From: JAFDZV01 sp048594725
GTDB taxonomy: Bacteria; Bacteroidota; Ignavibacteria; OLB7
NCBI GenBank assembly: GCA_048594725.1
Contig: JBMDXA010000204.1
Coordinates: 21,246 to 85,245, forward strand
Reading direction: 5' to 3'
Length of the DNA stretch: 64,000 nucleotides
Positions 33,655 to 41,141 of this stretch are shown here, piece after piece. Within the stretch, counting starts at the first letter, position 1, and each line of letters opens with the position of its first letter. The translations under genes were made by a program, and so were the position numbers. The notes beneath the pieces are model-generated. The model was not told where the DNA came from. It did no database searches and worked only from the letters and a program-made list of their open reading frames with translations.

Positions 33655-35451
33655 ATGCAACGATTAACTACCAGCCCGCGAACGGCGCGCAGGCTGCGGC
33701 TGCTCGGAGCGGCCGCTATCATCCTCCTGTCGGCGATGCCGGCGGCGGCACAATGGCAATGGCACTTCGGCTCCGTTTCAACCGAAACCGGCAGCGCGGT
33801 GGCGCAGGTATCCGACGGCGGCTTCATCACGGCCGGCTCCGGAACGATCGGCTCGGGAGCGAGCGCATATCTGGTACGCACCGATGCCAGCGGCAACCGG
33901 CTATGGGATCGCAGATACGATTTCGGAGCGGCCACCACCAGCGGGTTCGCTGATGTAAAGGTCTGCTCCAACGGCGACTACATCCTCACCGGCTCGGTAG
34001 TCAGCACCAGCAACAATTCCACCTCGCTTCTGGCGATGCGGGTCGATCAGGCCGGCACTATTCTCTGGAGCCGGACGATCGGCGACGGACAGCGGAACTA
34101 CGGAGGAAGCTCGGTGCTGGAAGCAGTCTACGGCAACGGAACCACCACCAATCCGGGAGATATCGTCATCGGCGGGAACAGCAGGGCCGGCGCCAGCGAC
34201 CCCAGATGGGTGATCCTCCGGCTGAATGCCGACGGTGATATCATCTGGGGCCGGAACTACGACGGAGGCCCCACCTATACCGAAGCGAGCCTCGGCGGCA
34301 TCATCGAGACCCATCAGATCCAGGCCGGAGATATAGCCGCCACCGGCACCGTCGAATCCGTCCATCCCGGCGCCAGGAACGTCATGGTGGTGCGCGTGGA
34401 TGGCAGCAACGGCAGCATCGGCGCGGCCCCCCAGGGAGTCGGGATATTCGACACGGGAGATCATGACCTCTCCTTCTCCATCATCGAGCGCCAGCTTGGG
34501 GACTTCAGCGGCGATCTGGTGATCGCAGGATCGTCTATTTCCACGCCGTGGCGGGGATATGGCGTACTGGCGATGGAGATCCGCCCCTATCCGGCCGATC
34601 CGGCGGGCCCCAGAGGGGTGAACATCCTCGGCGACCCTACCGAGTCCGCCTTTATAGGATACACCGTGCGCGAGATCACCGATCCGGCGCTCTGCCCTCA
34701 TGGCCGTTCTCCGGGGGATGTGGTGGTGGGAGGAATGACCTTCGGCTTCCCGGATAATCCGCCTGGCTTCAGGGGATTCCTGCAGATGTTCGCCGCCGGC
34801 AGCATGATGAGGGTGGGATTCTTCCACACCTACGGCGATCCCAACGGCCGCGCCGAGGTGCGGGGCATCACCGAAATCACCAGCACGTTCGGCACCCCCG
34901 GCATCGCCATGACCGGCCCGGTCAGCCCGGCGTATGCCATCAACAGCGATCTCTGGCTGGCCCGCACCGATGCCGCGCTGCTCACCTGCGGTGAAGAGCC
35001 CTATCTACTCGAATCCAACGTCCCGCCGGTAAACCTCATCATCCCGGTTCTTACTCCCGTGACGATCCCCCTGCGGGTTCTCTGCGGAATCCAGTCGCTG
35101 GAGACCGACTGGGGCAACCCGCTCTGCAGCCGCCACGGACCGCCCGCCAAGGAGCAGATGACCCCGGCTCCGGCCCCCGGCGCTACGCTCTCCATGCTCT
35201 CTCTGCAGCCCAATCTGCTGCGCCAGGGGGAAAGCTTCAATCTCTCCTGCACCGCCCCGAAAGGAGGAAGCGGAGAGCTGGTGGTGAGCGATATCTCCGG
35301 CCGCGAGGTTCATCGCCAGCCGGTTACCGCATCATCCGAAACGATCAGCCTGACAGTCGGCACCGGAGAATGGGTTCCAGGAACCTATCTGCTCCAGCTT
35401 ACGCTCGACGGAACCCCCAGCACCGGACGTATCACCATCACGACGAGGTGA
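33655..35451 (+). CDS. Exported repeat (beta-propeller-like) protein with T9SS type-A sorting domain
   Basis: A signal peptide (RRLRLLGAAAIILLSAMPAA, then AAQ) is followed by repeated blades of the form DGGFITAGS...YLVRTDASGNRLWDRRYD and GDIVIGG...WVILRLNADGDIIWGRNYD, about every 50-60 residues. The last 75 residues (LLRQGESFNLSCTAPKGGSG, then VVSDISGREVH and WVPGTYLLQLTLDG) match the type-A C-terminal sorting domain that sends proteins through the type IX system to the cell surface. ATG 33655 is chosen because GGAG lies six bases before it. Two paralogues lie at 35458 and 49663. The biological role is unknown. Confidence 0.8.
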   Translation: MQRLTTSPRTARRLRLLGAAAIILLSAMPAAAQWQWHFGSVSTETGSAVAQVSDGGFITAGSGTIGSGASAYLVRTDASGNRLWDRRYDFGAATTSGFADVKVCSNGDYILTGSVVSTSNNSTSLLAMRVDQAGTILWSRTIGDGQRNYGGSSVLEAVYGNGTTTNPGDIVIGGNSRAGASDPRWVILRLNADGDIIWGRNYDGGPTYTEASLGGIIETHQIQAGDIAATGTVESVHPGARNVMVVRVDGSNGSIGAAPQGVGIFDTGDHDLSFSIIERQLGDFSGDLVIAGSSISTPWRGYGVLAMEIRPYPADPAGPRGVNILGDPTESAFIGYTVREITDPALCPHGRSPGDVVVGGMTFGFPDNPPGFRGFLQMFAAGSMMRVGFFHTYGDPNGRAEVRGITEITSTFGTPGIAMTGPVSPAYAINSDLWLARTDAALLTCGEEPYLLESNVPPVNLIIPVLTPVTIPLRVLCGIQSLETDWGNPLCSRHGPPAKEQMTPAPAPGATLSMLSLQPNLLRQGESFNLSCTAPKGGSGELVVSDISGREVHRQPVTASSETISLTVGTGEWVPGTYLLQLTLDGTPSTGRITITTR

Positions 35452-35457
35452 GCCCGA

Positions 35458-36986
35458 TGACGACCAGATCACTTGCAGAAACGATGAGAACAACAACTTC
35501 CAGAGGCACCCTCATGGGCTATAGAGAGAACCTTCGCCGGGGAGGCATCCCGGCAGTGCTGGCAACCGCGCTCCTCCTGCTGGGAGGCTCGCGGCTGGGC
35601 GCGCAGGATTTTGAGAGGACGTTCGGGCGCTCCGACGTCGAGATAGGACAGGCGATCGTTCAGACCAGCGACGGCGGGTATATAACGGCAGGATATACCA
35701 CCAACGCGAGCAACACCCAGATCGCCTACGTGGTTCGCATGCAGGCCAGCGGGGCCACCGCCTGGGAACGCCGCTTCAGCGTGGGAGGAGGCTCTACCTC
35801 CGGCATCGACATCAAGCAGCTCTCCAACGGCGATCACATACTGGTGGGTACGGCCGTCTCGGCGTCCACCGGCAACTCGCACATCTATGCGCTCCGCTTC
35901 ACCGACAACGGCGAGATCATCTGGTATCGCACCTACGGAGAGGTATCCGGCAACCAGTATGCGACCGGAGTGGTGGAGACGACGATAGCAAAGACCGCCC
36001 CGGACGACGTGAGGAACCTGGTGATCTCCGGCTATACGCTCGATGACACGGGAGAGCGCCGGGGCCTGCTGATGCGGCTCTGGGCGGATGGCTCCATCCG
36101 ATGGAACAGGCTGTACGATGTGCTGCCGGCAACGGTCAACGACAACAGGCTGCTGTCGGTGGATGAATCCAGGATCGGAGCCGGAGCAGGGGATATCGTC
36201 GCCACCGGCTACAGCAACCAGCCCGGAGCATCGGGCGACGACGTCTGGGTGCTGCGGGTGGATGGCCCCACCGGGAATATCACCGCCGGGCTGCAAGGCT
36301 CGGCCCTGTTCTATACTTCCGCCGCCGACCGGGGACACTCCATCCAGGAACTGCGGCTGGGGAACGGCGCGGGAGATCTGGTGATAGCGGGGGAATCCAG
36401 AGGACGGCGCGGCACCACCGAATCGGAGATCCTGATGCTGGAAACCCGCCCGGCTCCGTGCGACCCGCTCGGACAGTGGGCCGACCAGTTCCAGGGAGAG
36501 GAGAAGAACCTGCCCAACGTAGCGCGATGCGTCCGCGAGATCACCAGCTCGAAGCTGGGAAAGCCGGGTGATGTGATCGTCACCGGCAACAGCTTCACCT
36601 CGGCGTTCGGCTCCAGCAACGATATGTTCATGCAGCAGTTCGCGCAGCGGACGATGCTCCCGGTGGGGAGACATTACGTCTTCGGCGGCTCATCCGAGGA
36701 CATGGGCTTCGCGATCGCGACCGCCGAAAACCCGAGCGGCTACATCGCCACGGGGTTCACCACGTCGGTGCCGGTGATGCCTCCGCTGCATCAGGCCGAT
36801 CTCTATACGGTGCGGACCGGCACCCCGATATCCACCTGCACCAGCACGCCGGTCACACTCTCCTCGGAGGCGGCCCGCCTCTCCAGGAAATGCGCCGGAG
36901 CCACGATCACCTCGCCGCAATGGACGGTACTCTGCTCCGGCGGAAGCGATACCCCGAACTGGGGAAGCCTCCTCTGCGAGGAGTAA
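35458..36986 (+). CDS. Paralogous exported repeat protein lacking the sorting domain
   Basis: It starts seven bases after the stop of the previous gene and shares its repeat type (SDGGYITAGYTTN, YVVRMQASGATAWERRFSV, IYALRFTDNGEIIWYRTYG). The signal segment GGIPAVLATALLLLGGSRLGAQ lies about 30-50 residues in, so ATG 35514 (MGYREN) may be the real start. Unlike its neighbour, the protein ends at NWGSLLCEE, just where the other two paralogues go on into the sorting domain (compare GNPLCSRHG). It may therefore stay in the periplasm, or has lost its export signal. The two genes are probably one transcript. Confidence 0.75.
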
Positions 36987-37466
36987 TCGCCTGAGCCGGA
37001 CGGCATGACGAATGTGCAGGAGGGGGATGGGAGAACACAGCGCCGGATATCCACATCTCCTGTCCCCCCGATGCACGCACGAAGGAGGGATCGGCATCAT
37101 GCTGGTCCGCAGCCACACCGTCTGGCCGGTAGTCCGTGCCCGTTGCCCCTTGAGCATCGGTATATCCTGTATTCCCGGCGTAACCACGACGCATCACCAA
37201 CGACTCACCATCGAAAATCCAAAGGCAACTATATACCTGACAAACCCATTCAGGATCTTAGCTATGAGCAAAGTACGAAGCGAGAGATCGCCTCGTCAAT
37301 TCCATAGTTTTCGACCGTGCAAAGGGGGCTAGAATCGCCACATTTGGGCCGTTCCGCTTTGCGTTGGCGTCTGGTATTTGGCTCGGGCTCGCCGTTCAGT
37401 AACGACGGCCGGTGACGCTGTGCAAGGCGGAACGAGCCCGAGCCTCTATGTTCATCTTGCACAACT
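36987..37466. other. Intergenic region at the left edge of a more A+T-rich insertion
   Basis: No coding frame is convincing. At 37210-37223 there is a copy of the ATCGAAAATCCAAA word found again near 40344, 49000 and 49450, and the right part is occupied by a large imperfect palindrome (listed separately). Confidence 0.45.
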
Positions 37467-37469
37467 ATG
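37303..37469. repeat. Large nested imperfect palindrome
   Basis: Outer arms CATAGTT...GTGCAA (37303-37322) and TTGCACAACTATG (37457-37469) pair. Inside, GTTCCGCTTTGC (about 37351) pairs with GCAAGGCGGAAC (about 37422-37433), GGCTCGGGCTCG (37380-37391) with CGAGCCCGAGCC (37433-37444), and GCCGT with ACGGC around 37391-37409. The order of the two middle pairs is interleaved, which would need a pseudoknot if all formed at once. It lies directly before the toxin-antitoxin-chaperone region. It may be a structured RNA, a recombination site or decayed mobile-element end. Confidence 0.5.
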
Positions 37470-37709
37470 AACAGCATTCCGAACGGCAGCGATGCCGATA
37501 TGCCCACCCCACGCTATAACCTGCATCCTATCAACCATATTAACCGCATGCTTGGCTTCATCTATCTGATACGCCATGGGTTTGAAGTGGCGGGCAATGA
37601 CTACAGCAAACACTGCCACAAGTACACCGTTGTCTGCGATTCGATCATTGAAGAGATAGAGCTAGCGGTGAAACAGCTACGAAAGTTGATGCCGCTACCC
37701 AAAGGGTAG
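37467..37709 (+). CDS. Small hypothetical protein
   Basis: The 80-residue product (with HINRMLGFIYLIRHGFEVAG and IIEEIELAVKQLRKLM) looks helical and soluble. I recognise no family. The gene starts at the right edge of the large palindrome and is followed by about 200 bases before the HicA gene. Base composition resembles the toxin-antitoxin module, not the flanking chromosome. The ribosome site is weak, so it may not be a real gene. Confidence 0.4.
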   Translation: MNSIPNGSDADMPTPRYNLHPINHINRMLGFIYLIRHGFEVAGNDYSKHCHKYTVVCDSIIEEIELAVKQLRKLMPLPKG

Positions 37710-37908
37710 TTGAGCCCGGTGTCCCCATCTTAGATAGCTGTATAGATAGGGTCATCTGAAGTAGGAAAGGCAGACTCAAGCATATCTGAGAACTCAGATT
37801 GGCCGTTGTATATACAATTGGTAGTTTAGAGCTGTTTCATGTAGAGACATCTTGTATGTTTCCTATCCTACCACTATATTAAGAGTGGTATCAAAAACTG
37901 ATACCGGA

Positions 37909-38166
37909 ATGAATGCCAAACATCAGAAGACGTTAGCTGCTATATATGCGAACCCTGTCCGTTCAAACATTGTTTGGACAGACATTGAGAAACTCTTTGC
38001 CGCGCTTGGAGCTAGAATAAGCGAGCGTACAGGATCTAGGGTAGCGGTATATTTGGGCGGCAAGGTCGCTGTATTCCACCGCCCTCATCCTAAGAAAGAG
38101 ACAGATAAGGGAGCAGTTTGCTCAGTAAGAGAATTCCTAACTAACGCAGGGAAAGGGCCATGCTAA
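37909..38166 (+). CDS. hicA: HicA-family toxin of a toxin-antitoxin-chaperone module
   Basis: The 85-residue protein starting MNAKHQKTLAAIYANPVRSN contains IEKLFAALGARISERTGSRV and FHRPHPKKETDKGAVCSVRE, the double-stranded-RNA-binding-like fold and His-Pro motif of HicA mRNA interferases. Family members bind mRNA and block translation in the cytosol. The Met at 37909 gives the usual HicA length; the frame is open further upstream to 37852. It overlaps the hicB start by seven bases, so expression is coupled. The module is lower in GC than its flanks, which is consistent with horizontal acquisition. Confidence 0.85.
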   Translation: MNAKHQKTLAAIYANPVRSNIVWTDIEKLFAALGARISERTGSRVAVYLGGKVAVFHRPHPKKETDKGAVCSVREFLTNAGKGPC

Positions 38167-38633
38167 AGTACAAAGGATATACAGGTAAGGCTGAAATAGA
38201 CTATGAAGCAAATATTATACATGGGCAAGTTATTGATCTTCAAGATGTTATCACTTTCCAAGGGCGTACACCAGACGAGGCAGAGAAGGCTTTCAAAGAA
38301 TCTATTGATGAGTACCTAGCATTTTGTAAGGAACTCGATCGTGCCCCTGAAAAACCATTCTCAGGAGTGTTTAGTCTGCGAGTTTCTCCTGGCCTCCATA
38401 AACAGATTGCTATCAATGCTAGCTTGACAGGAAAGAGCCTTAATCAATGGTCAATCGAGGCATTCGAACAGAAGCTTAATCTTAGCCAACAACCCCTTGA
38501 AAAGATGTCTATTATGCTATTGATCGAGGATAAGGTATTGGATATTGCTAGCGCTTTTAGCTCCCAATCTACTGCCCACAGTCGATCCCATAAGGTCGCA
38601 AGTAGCATGAAATTCGAAACATCTCTTAACTAG
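38160..38633 (+). CDS. hicB: HicB-family antitoxin with C-terminal extension
   Basis: Residues 1-60 (KGYTGKAEIDYEANIIHGQV, then FQGRTPDEAEKAFKESIDEY) are the HicB partial-RNase-H fold. FSLRVSPGLHKQIAINASLT and SLNQWSIEAFEQ form a ribbon-helix-helix DNA-binding domain that would repress the operon. About 45 more residues follow (PLEKMSIMLLIEDKVLDIAS, then a Ser-rich tail), longer than usual HicB. In toxin-antitoxin-chaperone systems such C-terminal extensions (chaperone addiction sequences) make the antitoxin depend on the SecB-like chaperone; the gene that follows is SecB-like, so the same role is inferred. Confidence 0.85.
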   Translation: MLKYKGYTGKAEIDYEANIIHGQVIDLQDVITFQGRTPDEAEKAFKESIDEYLAFCKELDRAPEKPFSGVFSLRVSPGLHKQIAINASLTGKSLNQWSIEAFEQKLNLSQQPLEKMSIMLLIEDKVLDIASAFSSQSTAHSRSHKVASSMKFETSLN

Positions 38634-38641
38634 GGTTCGCT

Positions 38642-39124
38642 ATGGCAAAGACAGCAAATAAAGCCACTGATAGCAAGAAACTACTTAAAATTCGCATTGT
38701 AGATTGCGACCTCCAAGGACTCACCCTAAAGCCTTTGGACGAAGGTGAGTTATTTCCAGAGAAACTGGTCTTTAATGTGAAGCTGGCTCTGGGTTTTGAT
38801 CGTGATAATGAAATGGCGCAAGCGATTTATCATATCACTGGCCGGAAGAAAAGCACTGATATAGAACCGCTCGTTTCCTTAAAAGTTAGCACTCACTTTA
38901 AGATGAGTGGGCTGAAAGAGTTGCCTTACTCAGAAGAGAAAATTGATATACCCGATTGGGCAATGGGCACATTGATAAATGTTAGCCTTGGAATTACTCG
39001 AGGAGTTTTAGTTGCGGAAACGAAAGGTACGCCTTACTCACAGGTTATAATACCTATTACAAATATTCGTGATCTTGCACCTTCAATTTCAGCAGAAGAA
39101 AATATATTAAATTTTGGGATTTAA
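38642..39124 (+). CDS. SecB-like chaperone of the toxin-antitoxin-chaperone module
   Basis: The 160-residue protein has the SecB-type beta-sheet pattern (FNVKLALGFDRDNEMAQAIY, VSLKVSTHFKMSG) and the C-terminal SLGITRGVLVAETKGTPYSQ followed by IIPITNIRDL, which mirrors the S-x-A-R-G...T...ILP region of SecB. It begins eight bases after the antitoxin stop, in one operon. In Mycobacterium and other bacteria SecB-like proteins of this kind fold and protect the antitoxin. A general role in protein export is less likely given the context. Similarity is by eye and moderate. Confidence 0.75.
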   Translation: MAKTANKATDSKKLLKIRIVDCDLQGLTLKPLDEGELFPEKLVFNVKLALGFDRDNEMAQAIYHITGRKKSTDIEPLVSLKVSTHFKMSGLKELPYSEEKIDIPDWAMGTLINVSLGITRGVLVAETKGTPYSQVIIPITNIRDLAPSISAEENILNFGI

Positions 39125-39162
39125 TACCCCTCCAGCGCTTAGAGAAGCGCTGGAGGGGTATT
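39123..39162. terminator. Perfect 18-bp hairpin, bidirectional terminator
   Basis: AATACCCCTCCAGCGCTT (39123-39140) pairs perfectly with AAGCGCTGGAGGGGTATT (39145-39162) across a 4-base loop. It overlaps the stop of the SecB-like gene and the stop of the convergent transposase fragment, so it probably terminates both; alternatively it marks an element border. Confidence 0.75.
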
Positions 39163-40313
39163 ATCGATCCTCTTCTTTCTCCCCCGGCTTCACCCGCACG
39201 ATCCTCTGCAGGAACTCCCCAAAGTCCATATCCACATTAAGCGGCTCCTCATACTTGCTTGGCCCCTTCCGCTTCCGTTCCGGCTCTGCCTTCGCTGGCT
39301 TTTCCTTGTGAGCCTTCCCCGTGCCCTTGGAGAGCTTCGGCTCCTTTGGCTCTTCGTGCCCGGCATCCATTGGCTATCAATTGGTTATAGGTTAGTCGGT
39401 CAACTACTAAGCTCAATGTACGAACAAACTGGGCCGGGTCTTTCATGCTTCGGGTGTTGTAGCGATAGTAGTGCTCTGCAGTGTAGCGGTGCGTGTGCTC
39501 CGGGCTGATGTGATGATAGCAACCGATTATCATCCGCTTGAAGTGCGAGAATGCTCCCTCTATCGTGTTGGTATGCACGTCAGGGGCACCGTTTAAGCCA
39601 TAGCGGACGTATTTCCCCTTGAGCATGGTTCACACTCTCATGCACTGCGAATGCCTTCCCGACGGGCTTATACGAGATGTACTCGTCGGTCATCAGCGTA
39701 GCCCGCAAGTCAACATGCGCCGTCAGGAAGTCCCCGATGGTCGCCCCCTTCACGTTATAGTCACCGCCAGCGCACGAAGCTCACCACCACGCTCTATAAC
39801 GGCAAGCACGGGCGTTTTCTTGTCGGTCGTGCGGCCCCTCTTGCGTGGCTCCTCTTTCTTGCGTGGCTTGCCCCCAACGTAGGTCTCGTCAGCTTCCACA
39901 ACCCCAGCAAGAGGAGCGTTAAACGACTTTGCGCGGACGGCCCAGCGAATGCGCCCCAGCATGAACCATGCGGTCTTCTGCGTGACTTCGATGTCCTTAG
40001 CAAGTTGCACAGAAGAGATGCCTTTTTTGTGCGCTGTCAGCAGGTACATCACAAGGAACCACTTGAAAAGCGGAAGCGGTGAATCTTCAAAGATCGTCCC
40101 GACCTTGACGGTGAACTTCCTACGGCAGACCGCGCACTTGTAGTGCTTGCCGTCCTTGAACTTGCTCACCCGGTCGGCATCGCAGTAGGGGCACCTGATG
40201 TGCCCACCCCAGCGTATCGCCTCCAGTGGGTCCCGGCAGACCTGTTCATCGGTGAACTTCTTGTGGCAGTCCGCAAGGCTCTTGAAACCAGCAAGGAGTG
40301 TGATGTATTCCAT
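39161..40313 (-). mobile_element. Decayed IS1595-family transposase gene with several frameshifts
   Basis: From 40313 the frame reads an N-terminal zinc ribbon (CPYC...CAVCRRKFTV) and the DDE core VVEADETYVGGKPRK, but stops at 39750. A second frame (about 39755-39620) continues with KGATIGDFLTAHVDLRATLM and TDEYISYK, the second acidic region. A third (39626-39249) carries NTIEGAFSHFKRMIIGCYHH, with the final Glu, and EHYYRYNTR. The tail in yet another frame ends MDFGEFLQRIVRVKPGEK. At least three single-base shifts are needed, near 39760, 39620 and 39370, so it is inactive unless these are sequence errors. No terminal inverted repeats could be found by eye. Confidence 0.8.
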
Positions 40314-40342
40314 AGTACCTTTGCACTTGGTGTGCTACAAAG

Positions 40343-40367
40343 AATCGAAAATCTAAAATCGAGAATT
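40343..40367. repeat. AATCGAAAATC-type short repeat at the end of the response-regulator gene
   Basis: The word AATCGAAAATCTAAAATCGA overlaps the stop codon of the minus-strand LytTR gene. Related copies lie at 37210-37223, 48993-49025 and 49430-49469. This copy and the one at 37210 flank the inserted toxin-antitoxin/IS region in the same orientation. Confidence 0.6.
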
Positions 40368-41141
40368 TCCCCGCCTGATCCGTTCCAGGAACCCCTCCTT
40401 CCGCCGCACCGACACCTCGATCTCCGCGCCATCGGTCATCATCACGCTCCCCCCCTTCCCCTTGCGGTAGCTGGTGGCATGGGCGATGTTGATGAGATGG
40501 GAGTTATGAACGCGAAAGAATCCGGCATCGGCGAGAAGATCCTCGTATTCTCCCAGGGTTCTGGAACTGAGCACCTGCGAGCCATCGCTCAGATACAGCC
40601 GTGTATAGTTGCTCTCGGAGCCGCAGCGGACGATCTTCTCCAGGCGGATGAAGACGAAACCCTCCTCCGTGGGAATCGCCACCCGCTGTAATTCCCGCTC
40701 GGCCGAGGCGATCATCATATCGGCCTGCGCCGGGAGAACCGGAGCCGACGCGGCGGCCTTTGCCAGCGCGGCCTTCAGCTCCATCGGATCCACCGGCTTC
40801 AGAAGATAATCCAGCGCCGAGAGCTTGATGGCGCGCAGGGCATAGCGATCGTAGGCGGTGATGAAGATCACCCGGAACGGCAGCGGCGAAAAGGCCGCCA
40901 GCAGCTCGAATCCATTGCGCTCCGGCATCTCGATATCCAGCAGCACGATATCCGGGCGGGCCTCGCTCACCACGGTGATGGCGCACGCCACCGAATCGGC
41001 CATGCCCACCACCTCAAGGCCGGGACAGTAGCGGGCGATCAGTTCGGCGATCGATTCGCGAACGCGGCGCTCGTCATCAACGATCACCCCGCGCAGGGGG
41101 CGTGCCGGAGATCCGGCGGTAGAGTAGGGAATGGTTTTCAT
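40353..41141 (-). CDS. LytTR-family response regulator
   Basis: A receiver domain (GVIVDDERRVRES, PDIVLLDIEMPERNG with the phospho-acceptor Asp, FITAYDRYALRAI, DYLLKPVD) is followed by a LytTR DNA-binding domain (RVAIPTEEGFVFIRLEKIVR, SRTLGEYEDLL, FFRVHNSHLINI). It is encoded directly downstream of a LytS-type kinase gene and overlaps its end by about 65 bases if ATG 41141 is used; GTG 41087 (GVIVDDE) would overlap by 11. No ribosome site is evident at either, consistent with coupled translation. Its paralogue is at 48224. Confidence 0.88.
   Translation of the reverse strand: MKTIPYSTAGSPARPLRGVIVDDERRVRESIAELIARYCPGLEVVGMADSVACAITVVSEARPDIVLLDIEMPERNGFELLAAFSPLPFRVIFITAYDRYALRAIKLSALDYLLKPVDPMELKAALAKAAASAPVLPAQADMMIASAERELQRVAIPTEEGFVFIRLEKIVRCGSESNYTRLYLSDGSQVLSSRTLGEYEDLLADAGFFRVHNSHLINIAHATSYRKGKGGSVMMTDGAEIEVSVRRKEGFLERIRRGNSRF

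Noticed and set aside
37303..37469. Integron attC site
   Set aside because: The nested palindrome invites this reading, but the outer boxes do not match the RYYYAAC/GTTRRRY pattern and no integron integrase is nearby.
37262..37507. Minus-strand frame of 81 codons across the palindrome
   Set aside because: It overlaps both the palindrome and the small plus-strand gene, has no motif and no ribosome site.
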